DNA from: Plantibacter sp. PA-3-X8
Lineage (GTDB): Bacteria > Actinomycetota > Actinomycetes > Actinomycetales > Microbacteriaceae
Direction of reading: 5' to 3'
NCBI RefSeq assembly: GCF_003856975.1
Contig: NZ_CP033107.1
Location: forward strand, 3,224,001 to 3,288,000
DNA: 64,000 nucleotides
Shown: positions 50,512-60,948 of the stretch, in pieces
Position numbering within the stretch: position 1 is the stretch's first letter
Layout of the letters: the number at the start of each line of letters is the position of its first letter
The notes under the pieces: model-generated
Seen by the model: only the letters and a program-made list of their open reading frames with translations
The model's database searches: none
What the model was told of the DNA's origin: nothing
Program-made: the position numbers and the translations under genes

Positions 50512-53406
50512 CTACTCCCGACCGGTGAGACTCCAGGCGTCTTCGTCAGAACCGCCCTCGACCTCAGGATAGTCCTGGAACTGGGCCTCGACCGGGTCCG
50601 CACCGTAGCGGTCGGGCTCGACGCCGCCGGCAGCGCCGACGACCGGGGCTGCCGCGGCGGCTGTCGAGGCAGCCGCTGCGGGGGCCGGAGCGGCGGAACC
50701 GTCGTCCTCGCCGCGCAGACGGGCCAGGACACCCGGCAACTGCTCCGCGGTGACGAGGACGTCGCGGGCCTTCGAGCCCTCGGACGGGCCGACGATCTCA
50801 CGCGACTCCATGAGGTCCATGAGTCGGCCGGCCTTCGCGAAACCGACCCGGAGCTTCCGCTGGAGCATCGAAGTCGATCCGAACTGCGTCGACACCACGA
50901 GCTCCGCTGCGGCGAGCAGGAGTTCGAGATCGTCGCCGATGTCCGCGTCGATCTCCTTGCGCTCCGCGACGGCCTGGACGTCCTTCCGGTACTCCGGCCG
51001 CGCCTGGTTCGTGACGTGTTCGACGACCCGCTGGATCTCGTTCTCGCCGACCCATGCGCCCTGCACACGGATGGACTTGTTCGCACCCATCGGCAGGAAC
51101 AGGGCGTCGCCCTGACCGATGAGCTTGTCGGCGCCCGGCTGGTCGAGGATGACCCGGGAATCGGTGACGCTCGTGACGGCGAAGGCGAGGCGCGAGGGGA
51201 CGTTCGCCTTGATGAGGCCGGTGACGACGTCGACCGATGGACGCTGCGTCGCGAGGACGAGGTGGATACCGGACGCGCGGGCCAACTGCGTGATGCGGAC
51301 GATGGAGTCCTCGACGTCGCGGGGGGCGACCATCATCAGGTCGGCGAGCTCGTCGACGACGACCAACAGGTAGGGGTAGGGCTTCAGGACGCGTTCGCTG
51401 CCCGAGGGGAGGACGATCTCGTTGGCCACGACGGCCTTGTTGAAGTCGTCGATGTGCCGGTAGCCGAAGCTCGCGAGGTCGTCGTACCGCATGTCCATCT
51501 CCTTCACGACCCACTGCAGCGCTTCCGCCGCCTTCTTCGGGTTCGTGATGATGGGCGTGATGAGGTGCGGGACGCCCGCGTACGGCGCGAGCTCGACGCG
51601 CTTGGGGTCGATGAGGACCATGCGCACCTCGCTCGGCTTGGCGCGCATGAGCAGCGAGGTGATCATCGAGTTCACGAAGACCGACTTGCCGGAGCCGGTC
51701 GACCCGGCGACCAGGAGGTGCGGCATCTTCGCGAGGTTCGCGACGACGTAGCCGCCGCCGACGTCCTTGCCGACGCCGATCGTCATCGGGTGGTTGCTGT
51801 TCGTGGCCGCCGTCGAGCGCAGGATGTCGCCGAGGGTGACGATCTCGCGGTCGGTGTTCGGGATCTCGATGCCGATGGCGCTCTTCCCCGGGATGGGCGA
51901 GAGGATGCGGACCTCGTTGGACGCCACGGCGTAGGAGAGGTTCTTGCTGAGTGCCGTCACCCGCTCGACCTTGACGCCCGGGCCGAGCTCGATCTCGTAC
52001 TGCGTCACGGTCGGGCCGCGCGAGAAGCCCGTGACCTTCGCGTCGACGCCGAACTGGTCGAGGACGCTCGTGATCGCAGCGACCGCTTCGTCGTTGGCCG
52101 CGCTGTGCGTCTTCGCTGGCTCACCCGCCGCCAGGGTCCCTGCGGACGGGAGACGATACGGCGTGTCGTCCTGGCCCTGCTGCGCCATCGGGCGCGCGGA
52201 GAAGTCGATCTGGTCGGGTGCACCGAGGAGCGCCGGGTCGAGGTCTTCGATGACCTCGGTCGCGCCGGGGATGCTGTCGTCGTGCAGACCCGTCTGCGGT
52301 TTGATCTCGCCCGTGTTGAACCGCTTGACGGCGCTCTCCGCCGCTTCGAGGTCGCCGAGGAGCTCGGAGCCGAAGGCGTCGTGCACCGGAGCGGCCTTTG
52401 GCGACGCGGCAGGCACGGCCACCGGTTCGAGCGGCGAGTCGAACCCGCCGGACGGCTTCTCGAGACCGAGGAGCTCGGTCATGTTGTCGCCCATGAGCGG
52501 GTCCTCGAACGTCGGGTCGTCCTCGCGACGGCTCGTGTTGCGACGCCACCACGGCAGTGCCGCCGGCTCGTCGGGTTCCTCGTCGAGGTCGTCGAGTCGC
52601 TTCGTCCGCGCGCTCTTCGGCTCCGCGGGCTCTCCTTCTGGTGCCTCCGGCTGCTCGCCGAACATCCAGGTGGAGAACTGCCGCACGCGGGCACCGACGC
52701 GGTTCGGGGGCGTCTTGGTCACGATGAAGAGGCTGAGGAGGATCAGGAGCGAGATGAGGACGGTCGCGCCGATCGGGGTGATGATCGCTGCGAGCGGAGC
52801 GCCGAGGATCCAACCGAGGAGACCGCCGGCCTGCGCCAGCGCAGGCAGGCCCTGACTCGGATTCGGCTGGCCGCCGTGGATGTGGCAGAGCGCCGAGATG
52901 CTGATGAGAAGCAGACCGAGGCCGATGCTGATGCGGCCGTTGTCGTCGACCGAGGCCGGGTGCCGGAACAGCCAGACCGCGAACACGATCATGATGACCG
53001 GGAGCACGAAGGCGAGTCGGCCGAAGAGGCCGCCGAACGACCAGGCGTCGAAGGTCTGGGCGACCGGGTCGGCCGCGCCGAACCACTCGACGACGGCACC
53101 GACGACGGCCAGCAGGAAGAGCAGGAAGGGGAAGCCGTCGCGACGGTCCTCCTTGGCGATTCGCTCGGGGCCGAGGGCTCTGACCGCTCCACCGACGCCG
53201 TGCGCGAGACCGAGCCACATCGAGGTCAGCACACTGCGCTGCTCCTCGGCGGACGGATAGGCGACGGTCTTCTGCTGCTTCGTCGTCGACGCGCCCGCCT
53301 TGGTGCCGGGCTTGGTGTTCGTCTTCGTGCTCGTGGTGCGCGACGAAGCGCCGCTCGGCGAGGAAGCGCTGCGCGAACGGCTGGTCGAGTTGGAACGTGC
53401 GGCCAT
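50512..53406 (-). CDS. ftsK: DNA translocase FtsK
   Basis: 964 aa. A Ser/Thr-rich basic start, four or five membrane helices (~60-240), a linker, then the motor with Walker [15 protein letters not shown] and Walker [13 protein letters not shown]. The C-terminal gamma winged helix is [17 protein letters not shown], which reads KOPS-type signals. It moves chromosome ends at the septum. The ATG at 53406 is chosen since TACCGT lies six bases upstream; an in-frame start at 53445 is not needed. Confidence 0.96.
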   Translation of the reverse strand: MAARSNSTSRSRSASSPSGASSRTTSTKTNTKPGTKAGASTTKQQKTVAYPSAEEQRSVLTSMWLGLAHGVGGAVRALGPERIAKEDRRDGFPFLLFLLAVVGAVVEWFGAADPVAQTFDAWSFGGLFGRLAFVLPVIMIVFAVWLFRHPASVDDNGRISIGLGLLLISISALCHIHGGQPNPSQGLPALAQAGGLLGWILGAPLAAIITPIGATVLISLLILLSLFIVTKTPPNRVGARVRQFSTWMFGEQPEAPEGEPAEPKSARTKRLDDLDEEPDEPAALPWWRRNTSRREDDPTFEDPLMGDNMTELLGLEKPSGGFDSPLEPVAVPAASPKAAPVHDAFGSELLGDLEAAESAVKRFNTGEIKPQTGLHDDSIPGATEVIEDLDPALLGAPDQIDFSARPMAQQGQDDTPYRLPSAGTLAAGEPAKTHSAANDEAVAAITSVLDQFGVDAKVTGFSRGPTVTQYEIELGPGVKVERVTALSKNLSYAVASNEVRILSPIPGKSAIGIEIPNTDREIVTLGDILRSTAATNSNHPMTIGVGKDVGGGYVVANLAKMPHLLVAGSTGSGKSVFVNSMITSLLMRAKPSEVRMVLIDPKRVELAPYAGVPHLITPIITNPKKAAEALQWVVKEMDMRYDDLASFGYRHIDDFNKAVVANEIVLPSGSERVLKPYPYLLVVVDELADLMMVAPRDVEDSIVRITQLARASGIHLVLATQRPSVDVVTGLIKANVPSRLAFAVTSVTDSRVILDQPGADKLIGQGDALFLPMGANKSIRVQGAWVGENEIQRVVEHVTNQARPEYRKDVQAVAERKEIDADIGDDLELLLAAAELVVSTQFGSTSMLQRKLRVGFAKAGRLMDLMESREIVGPSEGSKARDVLVTAEQLPGVLARLRGEDDGSAAPAPAAAASTAAAAAPVVGAAGGVEPDRYGADPVEAQFQDYPEVEGGSDEDAWSLTGRE

Positions 53407-53412
53407 GCGTTC

Positions 53413-53418
53413 ACGGTA
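53413..53418 (-). promoter_or_regulatory. -10 box of leaderless ftsK
   Basis: TACCGT lies exactly six bases before the ftsK ATG. Confidence 0.5.
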
Positions 53419-53483
53419 CTCGTCGCCACCGACGCAGCCCGGCAAGCTGGCGGGGTGTCCACGATCCGCGATCCGCCGGGCGG

Positions 53484-53975
53484 TCAGCGCAGATTCAGGA
53501 CCATCGTGTCACGGGTCCCCCGCCGGTCCACGGTCGCGAACCCCTCGGTGCGGTACAGCGAGACGGCGTGGTTCGCCCGCTCCACGCTCAGGCTGATGCG
53601 CTGGTACCCGGCCGCTCTGGCGAGCTGCACGGTCGCGCGGAGCAACTGCCGGCCGACACCCTGGGCGCGGTGGATCGGACTGACCCCCAGGATGAGTTCG
53701 GGGACGCCGCCCGCCACGTACCCGAACCCGGGTGCATCGGACGGGAAGAGTCGATACCAGCACGCCCCGACGGGCGCACCGTCCTGCCCGACGGCGACGA
53801 CCCCGGCGTCGCCGGGGCGACGCCAGCCGTGCACATACCGGGTGTGCTGCGCATCGGCGAGGACGGCGGACCGGGGACGGGGCGCGACGGCGTTCCAGTT
53901 CGCCGCCTCGACCATCATGTCGGTGAGGACGCGCACATCAGCCACCGCGGCGTCGCGGATCGAGTAGACCGCCAT
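53484..53975 (-). CDS. GNAT-family N-acetyltransferase
   Basis: 163 aa. The acetyl-CoA motif A is [20 protein letters not shown], and motif B is [20 protein letters not shown] with the typical Tyr. Substrate unknown. The ATG at 53975 is preferred over 53993 as TACCAT lies six bases before it. It sits in the block between ftsK and rnj that is an insertion relative to the usual order. Confidence 0.88.
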   Translation of the reverse strand: MAVYSIRDAAVADVRVLTDMMVEAANWNAVAPRPRSAVLADAQHTRYVHGWRRPGDAGVVAVGQDGAPVGACWYRLFPSDAPGFGYVAGGVPELILGVSPIHRAQGVGRQLLRATVQLARAAGYQRISLSVERANHAVSLYRTEGFATVDRRGTRDTMVLNLR

Positions 53976-53981
53976 GGACGG

Positions 53982-53987
53982 ATGGTA
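53982..53987 (-). promoter_or_regulatory. -10 box of leaderless acetyltransferase gene
   Basis: TACCAT lies exactly six bases before the ATG at 53975. Confidence 0.45.
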
Positions 53988-54033
53988 CGCCACCGGTGTT
54001 TCGAGCAGATGACGCGCGAGGGGTCGCCGTCGG

Positions 54034-55272
54034 TCAGTACCGGATGGCGTCGATCACCTTCACGCGGACGGCGACGAGCGCCGGGAGGAGCCCGGCGATC
54101 GCCCCGACGGCCGTGGCACTCACCAGCCCGAGGACCGCCGCCTCGATGGGGAACGGCGGGAAGTCCGTCACGAGCCCTTGACCGATGAACTGCTCGACGA
54201 TCGGACTCTTCACGACGGCGACGGCGAGCATGACGCCGATGACCCCGGCGACGAAGGTGGCGACGACACTCTCCATCATCACGGCGAAGAACACCCGCGG
54301 CGCGGTCGCCCCGAAACTGCGTCGGATCCCGATCTCGCGGATCCGCTGGCGGACGGTGACGAGCGAGAGGTTGATCAGCCCGAGGGCTCCGAGCAGGAGG
54401 ATGAGCCCGGCGACCGCGCCGACCACGAGCTTCAACGACAGGAGCGGGTCCTCCCCCGTCTGGCCGAAGTCGTTGCGGAACACGTCGACGCCGTACGCGT
54501 CACCGAGTTCGGCACGCAGGTCGGACTGGATCCGCTGGGTGAAGGCCTCGGCGTCCGCGTTCGGGACCCAGAACTCGAACTGCGGCAGCTGACCGGGCTG
54601 CCCCATGCCCTCCTCGGCGCCGGACACCGGACCGATGAGCGCCGTCCCCGCGGGCAGGATCGACAGCTGCGGTTCGGTGTCCCACTCGTTGCTCGCGTAC
54701 ACCCCGACGATCACGGCCGTGACCGGGTGCTCACCGTGGACCGTGACCGTGGGGTGCGTCTCGATGGGTGGTGAGCCCAGGCGCTGCCAGAACGCCGGGT
54801 TCACGACGATCGCGGGTGCGAGGCGGTCGCCGTCGTCCTCCTGGAACCAGGCGCCCTCGTCGAGTCTGATGCGGTGCATCTCGCCGTATGGGACGTCGAC
54901 GACGGTGGACTGCACCGGCACGGTCCCGTCGGCGAACTGCACGTTCAACTGGGTGCTGCCGGATTGCGAGACGTACCCGATGCCGTACCGCTCGGCGAGG
55001 TCGTGCACCGCCGTGATGTAGGTCTCCGGGTCGGGTTGCTCCGTTCCGGTGCCGTAGGCCGAAGCCATGAGCGTGGCGGGCCGGCCGCCGTAGCGTTCCT
55101 GCGACTCGGTCTGGGCCTGCGCCGCGAGCGACGACATGCCGACCATGCTCGTGAGGGCGCACACCGCGACGCCGACGCCGATGAGCGAGAGGATGACCCG
55201 GCCACGATGGATCCGCAGCTCCTGGGCGGCCTCGACGACCGCTCCGACGATCGAGGTCAGGATCCTAGACAT
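54034..55272 (-). CDS. MacB-type ABC export permease
   Basis: 412 aa, four membrane helices: one near the N-terminus, a large external domain (~45-280), then three C-terminal helices. The FtsX domain holds RQRIREIGIRRSFGATAPRVFF, the usual coupling region. It moves its cargo from the membrane outwards and does not act as an importer. The ATG overlaps the ATPase gene by eight bases. The substrate (drug, peptide or lipid) is not known. Confidence 0.88.
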   Translation of the reverse strand: MSRILTSIVGAVVEAAQELRIHRGRVILSLIGVGVAVCALTSMVGMSSLAAQAQTESQERYGGRPATLMASAYGTGTEQPDPETYITAVHDLAERYGIGYVSQSGSTQLNVQFADGTVPVQSTVVDVPYGEMHRIRLDEGAWFQEDDGDRLAPAIVVNPAFWQRLGSPPIETHPTVTVHGEHPVTAVIVGVYASNEWDTEPQLSILPAGTALIGPVSGAEEGMGQPGQLPQFEFWVPNADAEAFTQRIQSDLRAELGDAYGVDVFRNDFGQTGEDPLLSLKLVVGAVAGLILLLGALGLINLSLVTVRQRIREIGIRRSFGATAPRVFFAVMMESVVATFVAGVIGVMLAVAVVKSPIVEQFIGQGLVTDFPPFPIEAAVLGLVSATAVGAIAGLLPALVAVRVKVIDAIRY

Positions 55273-55969
55273 CCGCTGCCTCCAGTTCGTGATCGGGGGT
55301 GAGCACGCCGTGGTCGAGACGGTGGTGGGTCGTCGCGAGTCGGGCGATCGCCCGGTCGTGGGTGATCGTCACGAGGGCGGCGCCCGTGGAGGTCGCCACC
55401 TCGTCGAGCAGGGACATGACGGAGGTGCCGGTCTCGACGTCGAGAGCGCCGGTCGGCTCGTCCGCGAGGATGAGCCGTGGCCCGCGGACGAGTGAGCGCG
55501 CGATCGCGACGCGCTGCTGCTCGCCGCCGGACAGTTTCGTCGGCATCGCATCGAGGCGGTCACCGAGTCCGACGCGTTCGAGCATCGCGGCGGCGATCTC
55601 GCGGCGACGCCAGAACGAGCGTCCACTCGCGTAGAGGAGCGGCGTCGTGACGTTCTCGAGCGCGGTCCGGCCCGGCAGGAGGTTGAACTGTTGGAAGACG
55701 AAACCGATCTGGGCTCCGCGCAGGCGGTCGCGCGCACCGGACCCGAGACGCTCCGCCGGCCGGCCGTCGAAGACGAGCGATCCGGAGGTCGGCTTGTCGA
55801 GCAGGCCGAGCAGGTTCAGGAGCGTCGACTTGCCCGAACCCGACCGACCGACGATGGAGACGCGATCGCCCTCGTGCACCTCGAGGTCGACGCCGTCGAG
55901 GATCGTCAGCGGCGGCGCATCGGGGATCTGGACGACCCTGGTGACCCCGCGGAGTTCGAGGAGCGTCAC
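55265..55969 (-). CDS. MacB-type ABC export ATPase
   Basis: 234 aa. Walker A GRSGSGKST, Q-loop FVFQQFNLLPGRTALENV, signature [15 protein letters not shown], and Walker B LILADEPTGALD, all of the LolD/MacB subfamily. The GTG at 55969 overlaps the adaptor stop (GTGA); the frame upstream of it lies inside the adaptor gene. It pairs with the downstream permease. Confidence 0.92.
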   Translation of the reverse strand: MTLLELRGVTRVVQIPDAPPLTILDGVDLEVHEGDRVSIVGRSGSGKSTLLNLLGLLDKPTSGSLVFDGRPAERLGSGARDRLRGAQIGFVFQQFNLLPGRTALENVTTPLLYASGRSFWRRREIAAAMLERVGLGDRLDAMPTKLSGGEQQRVAIARSLVRGPRLILADEPTGALDVETGTSVMSLLDEVATSTGAALVTITHDRAIARLATTHHRLDHGVLTPDHELEAADV

Positions 55970-56958
55970 CCGACCGACCCGTCGCAGGCCATGCTGCCGT
56001 CCGGAAGCGTGGTGCACCCTTCGGGCGCGGGTGCGACGGCTCCAGGGACGAACTGGAGCACCGAGTCGCCTTCGGCGACACCGTCGACGATCTGCACCTG
56101 CTGTCCGTCGTTCAGTCCCAGCGTGACCGGCCGTTCCTCCTGCGCACCGTCGGCGCCGACGACCCAGACGGTCCCGGTCCCGGCCGAACCCTTGACCGCG
56201 GTCGTCGGGAGCACGAGGACGTTCTCGGCGACGCCGCCCGCGAGTTCGATCGTCGCGGCGAGTCCGGCGAAGACCCGGACGTCACCGGGCACCGCGCAGG
56301 TGACGGCGGTTCCGCCGGCACCGGGTGTCTGCCCGGATCCACCACCCGTCGTCGGCTCCTCCTCGTCGCCACCGCTCGACGGCGTCGTGACGCGCACCGC
56401 CGGACAGACGAACGGGGCCGGGCCGCCGTTGATGGTGACCGTCGCCTCGCCGGGGATGGTGAGCAGACGGTACTGTTTGTCGGCGCTCAACGCCCCGGTG
56501 ATCGAGAACGTGGCCGGTGACACCTGCGCCACCGCGTCGCCGATTTGCACCGACTGCCCGTGGATGAGCTTGACGTTGCCGAGGGTGCCCGCGACCGGCG
56601 CGGTCACCTGCACGTACCGCTCCTTGCCTTCCTCGTCGATCGTCTTGACGTCGAGGATGGGATCGCCCTCCGCGAGGACGGCCCCCTTGGCCGCGAACAC
56701 CTCGTCGACGGTCCCGGCGACGGTCGACTTCGCCGTGCTGGCCGGGTCGGCGACGACCTGGCCCTCCACGGAGACGGTGTTGACCACGGTGCCGAGGGCC
56801 GCCTGGACCTGTGGTTCCACGAGGCTCCCGGTCGGCTGCGTCGGCCCCTCCTCCTGCGGTGCGTCCGGGAAGAACGCGACCTTCACGAGCGCCACCGCGA
56901 TCGCGGCGAAGACGAGCAGTTTCAGAATGGGGAACACCCAGGTGCGGACAATGCCCAC
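55966..56958 (-). CDS. HlyD/MacA-like periplasmic adaptor
   Basis: 330 aa. One N-terminal membrane helix (ILKLLVFAAIAVALVKVAFF), then a lipoyl/barrel hybrid with VNTVSVEGQVVADPAS and VTAPVAGTLGNVKLIHGQSV. A Gly/Ser/Pro/Glu-rich loop sits at ~200-225. A final membrane-proximal domain ends with VTLGLNDGQQVQIVDGV. Four Cys suggest two disulfides. The GTG at 56958 has GGAGG five bases upstream; the frame continues to 57045 but lacks a ribosome site there. First gene of the adaptor-ATPase-permease set. Confidence 0.82.
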   Translation of the reverse strand: MGIVRTWVFPILKLLVFAAIAVALVKVAFFPDAPQEEGPTQPTGSLVEPQVQAALGTVVNTVSVEGQVVADPASTAKSTVAGTVDEVFAAKGAVLAEGDPILDVKTIDEEGKERYVQVTAPVAGTLGNVKLIHGQSVQIGDAVAQVSPATFSITGALSADKQYRLLTIPGEATVTINGGPAPFVCPAVRVTTPSSGGDEEEPTTGGGSGQTPGAGGTAVTCAVPGDVRVFAGLAATIELAGGVAENVLVLPTTAVKGSAGTGTVWVVGADGAQEERPVTLGLNDGQQVQIVDGVAEGDSVLQFVPGAVAPAPEGCTTLPDGSMACDGSVG

Positions 56959-57105
56959 GCCGACCTCCGGAATCCACCGCAGTCGGAGTGACGAGCGGCC
57001 ATAGGGGATTCCAAGGTAGCAACGCGGAAGGCGGCCGGACATCACCCTCGCGAATGATGTTCGACCGCCTCCTGGCGGGTGGGACCGAGCGGACCCGACC
57101 CGTGA

Positions 57106-58782
57106 TCAGGCCTCGATGACGAGCGGGACGATCATCGGGCGGCGACGGAAGGACGTGTTGACCCAGCGGCCGACGGTCCGACGGATCACCTGCGACAGCG
57201 CGTGCGTGTCGCGGACGCCGTTCTCCGCCGCCTCGGCGAGTGCCTTGGCGACCTTCGGCTTGATGTCGGCGAAGACCTTGTCATCCTCGGCGAAGCCCTT
57301 CGCGTGCACCTCGGGGCCGGAGATGATGTGCCCGGTCTTCGAGTCGACGACGACGATGACCGAGATGAAGCCCTCCTCCGCCAGGATGCGACGGTCCTTG
57401 AGGTCGGCGTCGGTGATCTCGCCGACGGTCGAGCCGTCGACGTAGACGAGCCCGACGTCGAGCTGGCCGACGACCTTCGCGACGCCGTCCTTCAGGTCGA
57501 TGACGATGCCGTCCTCGCCGATGAAGGTGTTCTGCGCCGGGACACCGCTGTCGATCGCGAGCTTCTGGTTCGCGACGAGGTGACGGTACTCGCCGTGGAC
57601 CGGGAGCACGTTCTTCGGCTGGAGGATGTTGTAGCAGTAGAGCAGCTCACCGGCGGCTGCGTGACCGGAGACGTGGACCTTCGCGTTGCCCTTGTGGACG
57701 ACGGTGGCGCCGAGCTTCGTCAAGCCGTCGATGACCCGGTAGACCGCGTTCTCGTTGCCCGGGATGAGGCTCGAGGCGAGGATGACGGTGTCGCCCGGGC
57801 CCGGCTCGATCGCGTGGTCGAGGTTCGCCATCCGACTGAGGACGGCCATCGGCTCGCCCTGTGACCCGGTCGACATGTAGACGATCTTGTCCTCGGGGAG
57901 GTCCTTCGCCTTCTTGTAGTCGATGAGCAGGCCCTCGGGGACGTTCAGGTACCCGAGGTCGGCTGCGATCCCCATGTTGCGCACCATGGAACGACCGAGG
58001 AACGCGACCCGGCGGCCGTGGGCGTGAGCCGCGTCGAGGACCTGCTGGACGCGGTGCACGTGACTCGAGAAGCTCGCGACGATGACACGGCGCTCGGACT
58101 TCGCGATGACCTGGTCGAGGACCGGCCCGATGGACCGCTCGAGCGGTGTGAAGCCCGGCACGTCGGCGTTCGTCGAGTCGACGAGGAAGAGGTCGACGCC
58201 TTCTTCACCGAGGCGGGCGAAGGCGCGGAGGTCCGTCAGGCGGCCGTCGAGCGGCAGCTGGTCCATCTTGAAGTCACCGGTCACGAGGACGGTGCCGGCG
58301 TCGGTGTCGATGAACACCGCGAGCGCGTCCGGGATCGAGTGGTTGACCGCGACGAACTCGAGGTCGAACGGCCCCAGCGCCTCGATCTGGCCCTCCTTCA
58401 CCGGCAGGGTGTAGGGGACGATGCGGTGCTCCTTGAGCTTCGCCTCGATGAGCGCGAGCGTCAGGCCGGAACCGATCAGCGGGATGTCCTTGCGGAGCTT
58501 CAGGAGGTACGGCACGGCGCCGATGTGGTCCTCGTGACCGTGCGTGAGCACGACGCCGACGATGTCGTCGAGCCGGTCCTTGATGGAGGTGAAGTCGGGC
58601 AGGATCAGGTCGACGCCCGGCTGGTGCTCTTCGGGGAAGAGCACGCCGCAGTCGACGATCAGGATCTTGCCGTCGATCTCGAAGCAGGTCATGTTCCTGC
58701 CGATCTCGCCGAGTCCTCCGATGGGGATGACGCGGAGCGTCCCCGGCTCGAGGACTGGCGGATCGATGATGGTATTGGGCAT
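57106..58782 (-). CDS. rnj: ribonuclease J
   Basis: 558 aa metallo-beta-lactamase/beta-CASP nuclease with endo- and 5'-exonuclease activity in mRNA decay and rRNA processing. The zinc motif HGHEDH, plus VTGDFKMD and the beta-CASP segment SFSSHVHRVQQ, are present. VHVSGHAAAGE and LPVHGEYRHL follow. GGGGGG lies four bases before the ATG. It lies directly downstream of dapA and is probably cotranscribed. Confidence 0.96.
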   Translation of the reverse strand: MPNTIIDPPVLEPGTLRVIPIGGLGEIGRNMTCFEIDGKILIVDCGVLFPEEHQPGVDLILPDFTSIKDRLDDIVGVVLTHGHEDHIGAVPYLLKLRKDIPLIGSGLTLALIEAKLKEHRIVPYTLPVKEGQIEALGPFDLEFVAVNHSIPDALAVFIDTDAGTVLVTGDFKMDQLPLDGRLTDLRAFARLGEEGVDLFLVDSTNADVPGFTPLERSIGPVLDQVIAKSERRVIVASFSSHVHRVQQVLDAAHAHGRRVAFLGRSMVRNMGIAADLGYLNVPEGLLIDYKKAKDLPEDKIVYMSTGSQGEPMAVLSRMANLDHAIEPGPGDTVILASSLIPGNENAVYRVIDGLTKLGATVVHKGNAKVHVSGHAAAGELLYCYNILQPKNVLPVHGEYRHLVANQKLAIDSGVPAQNTFIGEDGIVIDLKDGVAKVVGQLDVGLVYVDGSTVGEITDADLKDRRILAEEGFISVIVVVDSKTGHIISGPEVHAKGFAEDDKVFADIKPKVAKALAEAAENGVRDTHALSQVIRRTVGRWVNTSFRRRPMIVPLVIEA

Positions 58783-58802
58783 GTAGCCCCCCTCTGGTTT
58801 GT

Positions 58803-59780
58803 CTAGCGAGTCGTACCGGCGACCTTGGGCAGCGCGCCACCGGCGGCGGCGTTGCGGTCTGGCCGGAAGTTGCGGAAGTCGACGCCTGGGATGTCCTTCA
58901 CCAGGTCGATCTCATCCTCGATCTGCGCAGCCTCCCACTCCTCCGGACCGACCAGCGGAAGACGTACCCGCGGGCTCTGGATCCGGCCGAGGCCGTGCAA
59001 GATGTATTTGGCGGCGACGGTGCCGGGGACGTGGGTCATGACCGCGCGCACGAGGGGCTCGAGCTGCCGGTGCGCCGCGGTGGCCGCGGCGAGGTCGCCG
59101 GAGTTCACCGCGTCGACCATGTGTCGGTAGGGCGTCGGCGCGATGTTGGCCGTGACGCCGATGAGGCCGGTGCCACCGATGGCGAGCGTGGGCAGTGCGT
59201 TGGCGTCGTCGCCCGCGAAGTACATGAGGTCCGTCTGGTTCATGACCCGGCTCACCTCGCTGAGGTCGCCCTTGGCGTCCTTCACCGCGAGGATGTTCGG
59301 GTGCTTGGCCGCACGCAGGATCGTCTCGTAGGTGATGGGGATGCCGGTTCGCCCCGGGATGTCGTAGAGGATGACCGGCAGATCCGTGGAGTCGGCGATC
59401 ATGCGGAAGTGGGTGAGCACGCCGGCCTGGGTGGGCTTGTTGTAGTACGGGGTGACGATCATGTTGCCGTCGGCACCCGCCTGCTCGCTCTTCTTCGCGA
59501 GCTCGATCGCGTGGGCCGTCTCGTTGGATCCACCACCGGTGATGATCTTCGCGCGCCCGCCAGCGACGGCTTTGCCGACCTCGACGAGCTTGACCTTCTC
59601 CGGGTCCGTCAGCGTGGACGTCTCACCCGTGGTGCCGGTGACGACGATGCCGTCGGCCCCCGCGGTCACGACGTCGTCGATGTGTCGCTCGACGGCCTTC
59701 CAGTCGACCTCGCCGTCGGCGGTGAACGGCGTCACCAGGGCGACGAGGACTTGACCGAAGGGGTTCTCTGCACGCGACAC
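58803..59780 (-). CDS. dapA: 4-hydroxy-tetrahydrodipicolinate synthase
   Basis: 325 aa TIM-barrel lyase condensing pyruvate with aspartate semialdehyde, first committed step to lysine and DAP. The Schiff-base Lys is in ILAVKDAKGD, the Tyr in VILYDIPGRTG, and VVTGTTGETSTL is the substrate motif. The GTG start has TAGCCT six bases upstream, with GAGAGG in between, so leaderless or very short-leader. Confidence 0.96.
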   Translation of the reverse strand: MSRAENPFGQVLVALVTPFTADGEVDWKAVERHIDDVVTAGADGIVVTGTTGETSTLTDPEKVKLVEVGKAVAGGRAKIITGGGSNETAHAIELAKKSEQAGADGNMIVTPYYNKPTQAGVLTHFRMIADSTDLPVILYDIPGRTGIPITYETILRAAKHPNILAVKDAKGDLSEVSRVMNQTDLMYFAGDDANALPTLAIGGTGLIGVTANIAPTPYRHMVDAVNSGDLAAATAAHRQLEPLVRAVMTHVPGTVAAKYILHGLGRIQSPRVRLPLVGPEEWEAAQIEDEIDLVKDIPGVDFRNFRPDRNAAAGGALPKVAGTTR

Positions 59781-59786
59781 CCTCTC

Positions 59787-59792
59787 AGGCTA
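59787..59792 (-). promoter_or_regulatory. -10 box of leaderless dapA-rnj
   Basis: TAGCCT lies exactly six bases before the dapA GTG. Confidence 0.5.
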
Positions 59793-59888
59793 TCGGGTTT
59801 CCCTCTTGCGGGTCACCACCCGCACGGCCGTCACCTCGCGTCACACGGGCTCAGGGACCGGCACCCGGAACCTATGCTGACGGACACC

Positions 59889-60323
59889 ATGTCCCCGCTG
59901 CCCGCCCTCTCGCTGATCCTCGTCCTCGTTCTGTCCGCGACGGCGGTGGGTCTGGTCGTGCGTGCACGGAGCGGGCGTGCGTCGCACCGCACCGACGGGG
60001 ACCGACTCTCGTCGGCGGCACTCGGGACGACCACTCCGCTCGGCCGATCGGCCACCCTGGTGCAGTTCAGCACCGAGTTCTGTGCCCAGTGCCCCGGGAC
60101 CAGACGACTGCTGCACGAGCTGGCCGACGGGGAGGCGGGCGTGGGCGTCCTCGACGTCGATCTGACCCACCGTCCCGACCTCGCGGACCGCTTCTCCGTC
60201 CTGCAGACGCCCACCGTCCTCCTCCTCGACCGCGCCGGGATCGTGCGCGGTCGGTTCTCCGGGGTCGCACGCCGTGCGGTGCTCGCCGGCGAGCTCCGAT
60301 CCGTCCTCGGGAGACCAGCATGA
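59889..60323 (+). CDS. membrane-anchored thioredoxin-like protein
   Basis: 144 aa. One N-terminal membrane helix (SLILVLVLSATAVGLVV), then a thioredoxin fold with CxxC as CAQC (C65, C68) and the cis-Pro as LQTPTVLLLD. It probably acts on thiols outside the membrane. TATGCT precedes; the ATG at 59889 follows by ten bases. An in-frame ATG at 59874 overlaps that box and is unlikely. It overlaps the next gene (ATGA). Confidence 0.8.
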   Translation: MSPLPALSLILVLVLSATAVGLVVRARSGRASHRTDGDRLSSAALGTTTPLGRSATLVQFSTEFCAQCPGTRRLLHELADGEAGVGVLDVDLTHRPDLADRFSVLQTPTVLLLDRAGIVRGRFSGVARRAVLAGELRSVLGRPA

Positions 60324-60820
60324 CCTCGAATCCTCCAGCAGCACAGCCGACCGGCATCGACCCGCGCAGCCCGCGGTTCGGCGCGACCGTGACCGCCGTG
60401 CTCCTCCTCGTCGCCGTCTTCCTCGCGCTGACGGCGCCGCTCGCCGACACGCTGCCCGCGCGGGCCGGCCAACCGGCCTTCGTCCTCCTCGTCGTCGTCG
60501 CAGCCCTGTTCGCGTGGGGCGCGTTCGCCGGGATCCGACGCCACCCGTACGGCATCGTGTTCCGACGCCTCATCCGCCCGAGGTTCGGCCCGCCCGTCGA
60601 ACTCGAGGCACCCGAACCACCGACCTTCGCGCAGGGCGTCGGGCTCGTGGTGGTCGCGATCGGACTCGTGCTGCACCTCGTCGGGTTGCCGGGATCCCTC
60701 GCCGTCTCCGCCGGTGCCGCGTTCGTCGCCGCCTTCCTCAACGCGGCGTTCGGGTTCTGCCTCGGCTGCCGCCTGTATGTGCTCCTCCTCCGCGCCCGCC
60801 TCATCGGACGACCAGCGTGA
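60320..60820 (+). CDS. DUF4395 membrane protein
   Basis: 166 aa. About four helices (~22-42, 51-70, 105-120, 128-148). A CxxC, as CLGC (C147, C150), sits at the end of the last helix, facing the same exchange zone as its thioredoxin-like partner. The DUF4395 family is often found beside thioredoxin or rhodanese genes. The four-base overlap with the upstream gene supports a joint redox role, which is inference. Confidence 0.8.
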   Translation: MTSNPPAAQPTGIDPRSPRFGATVTAVLLLVAVFLALTAPLADTLPARAGQPAFVLLVVVAALFAWGAFAGIRRHPYGIVFRRLIRPRFGPPVELEAPEPPTFAQGVGLVVVAIGLVLHLVGLPGSLAVSAGAAFVAAFLNAAFGFCLGCRLYVLLLRARLIGRPA

Positions 60821-60948
60821 CGGTGGCCTGAAGCACCTGTCGACAGCGTTTGTCGACGGGGTGACCGTCCAGGTCGATCCGGTTAGGCTGACCCCACGAA
60901 CACCAGCGCCGATGCGCTCCTGCACGGCCCGACGATGGAGGTTGCACC

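Noticed and set aside
50500..53967. Open frame of 1155 codons on the plus strand
   Set aside because: It mirrors ftsK codon for codon. High GC at third positions opens antisense frames. No domain is visible.
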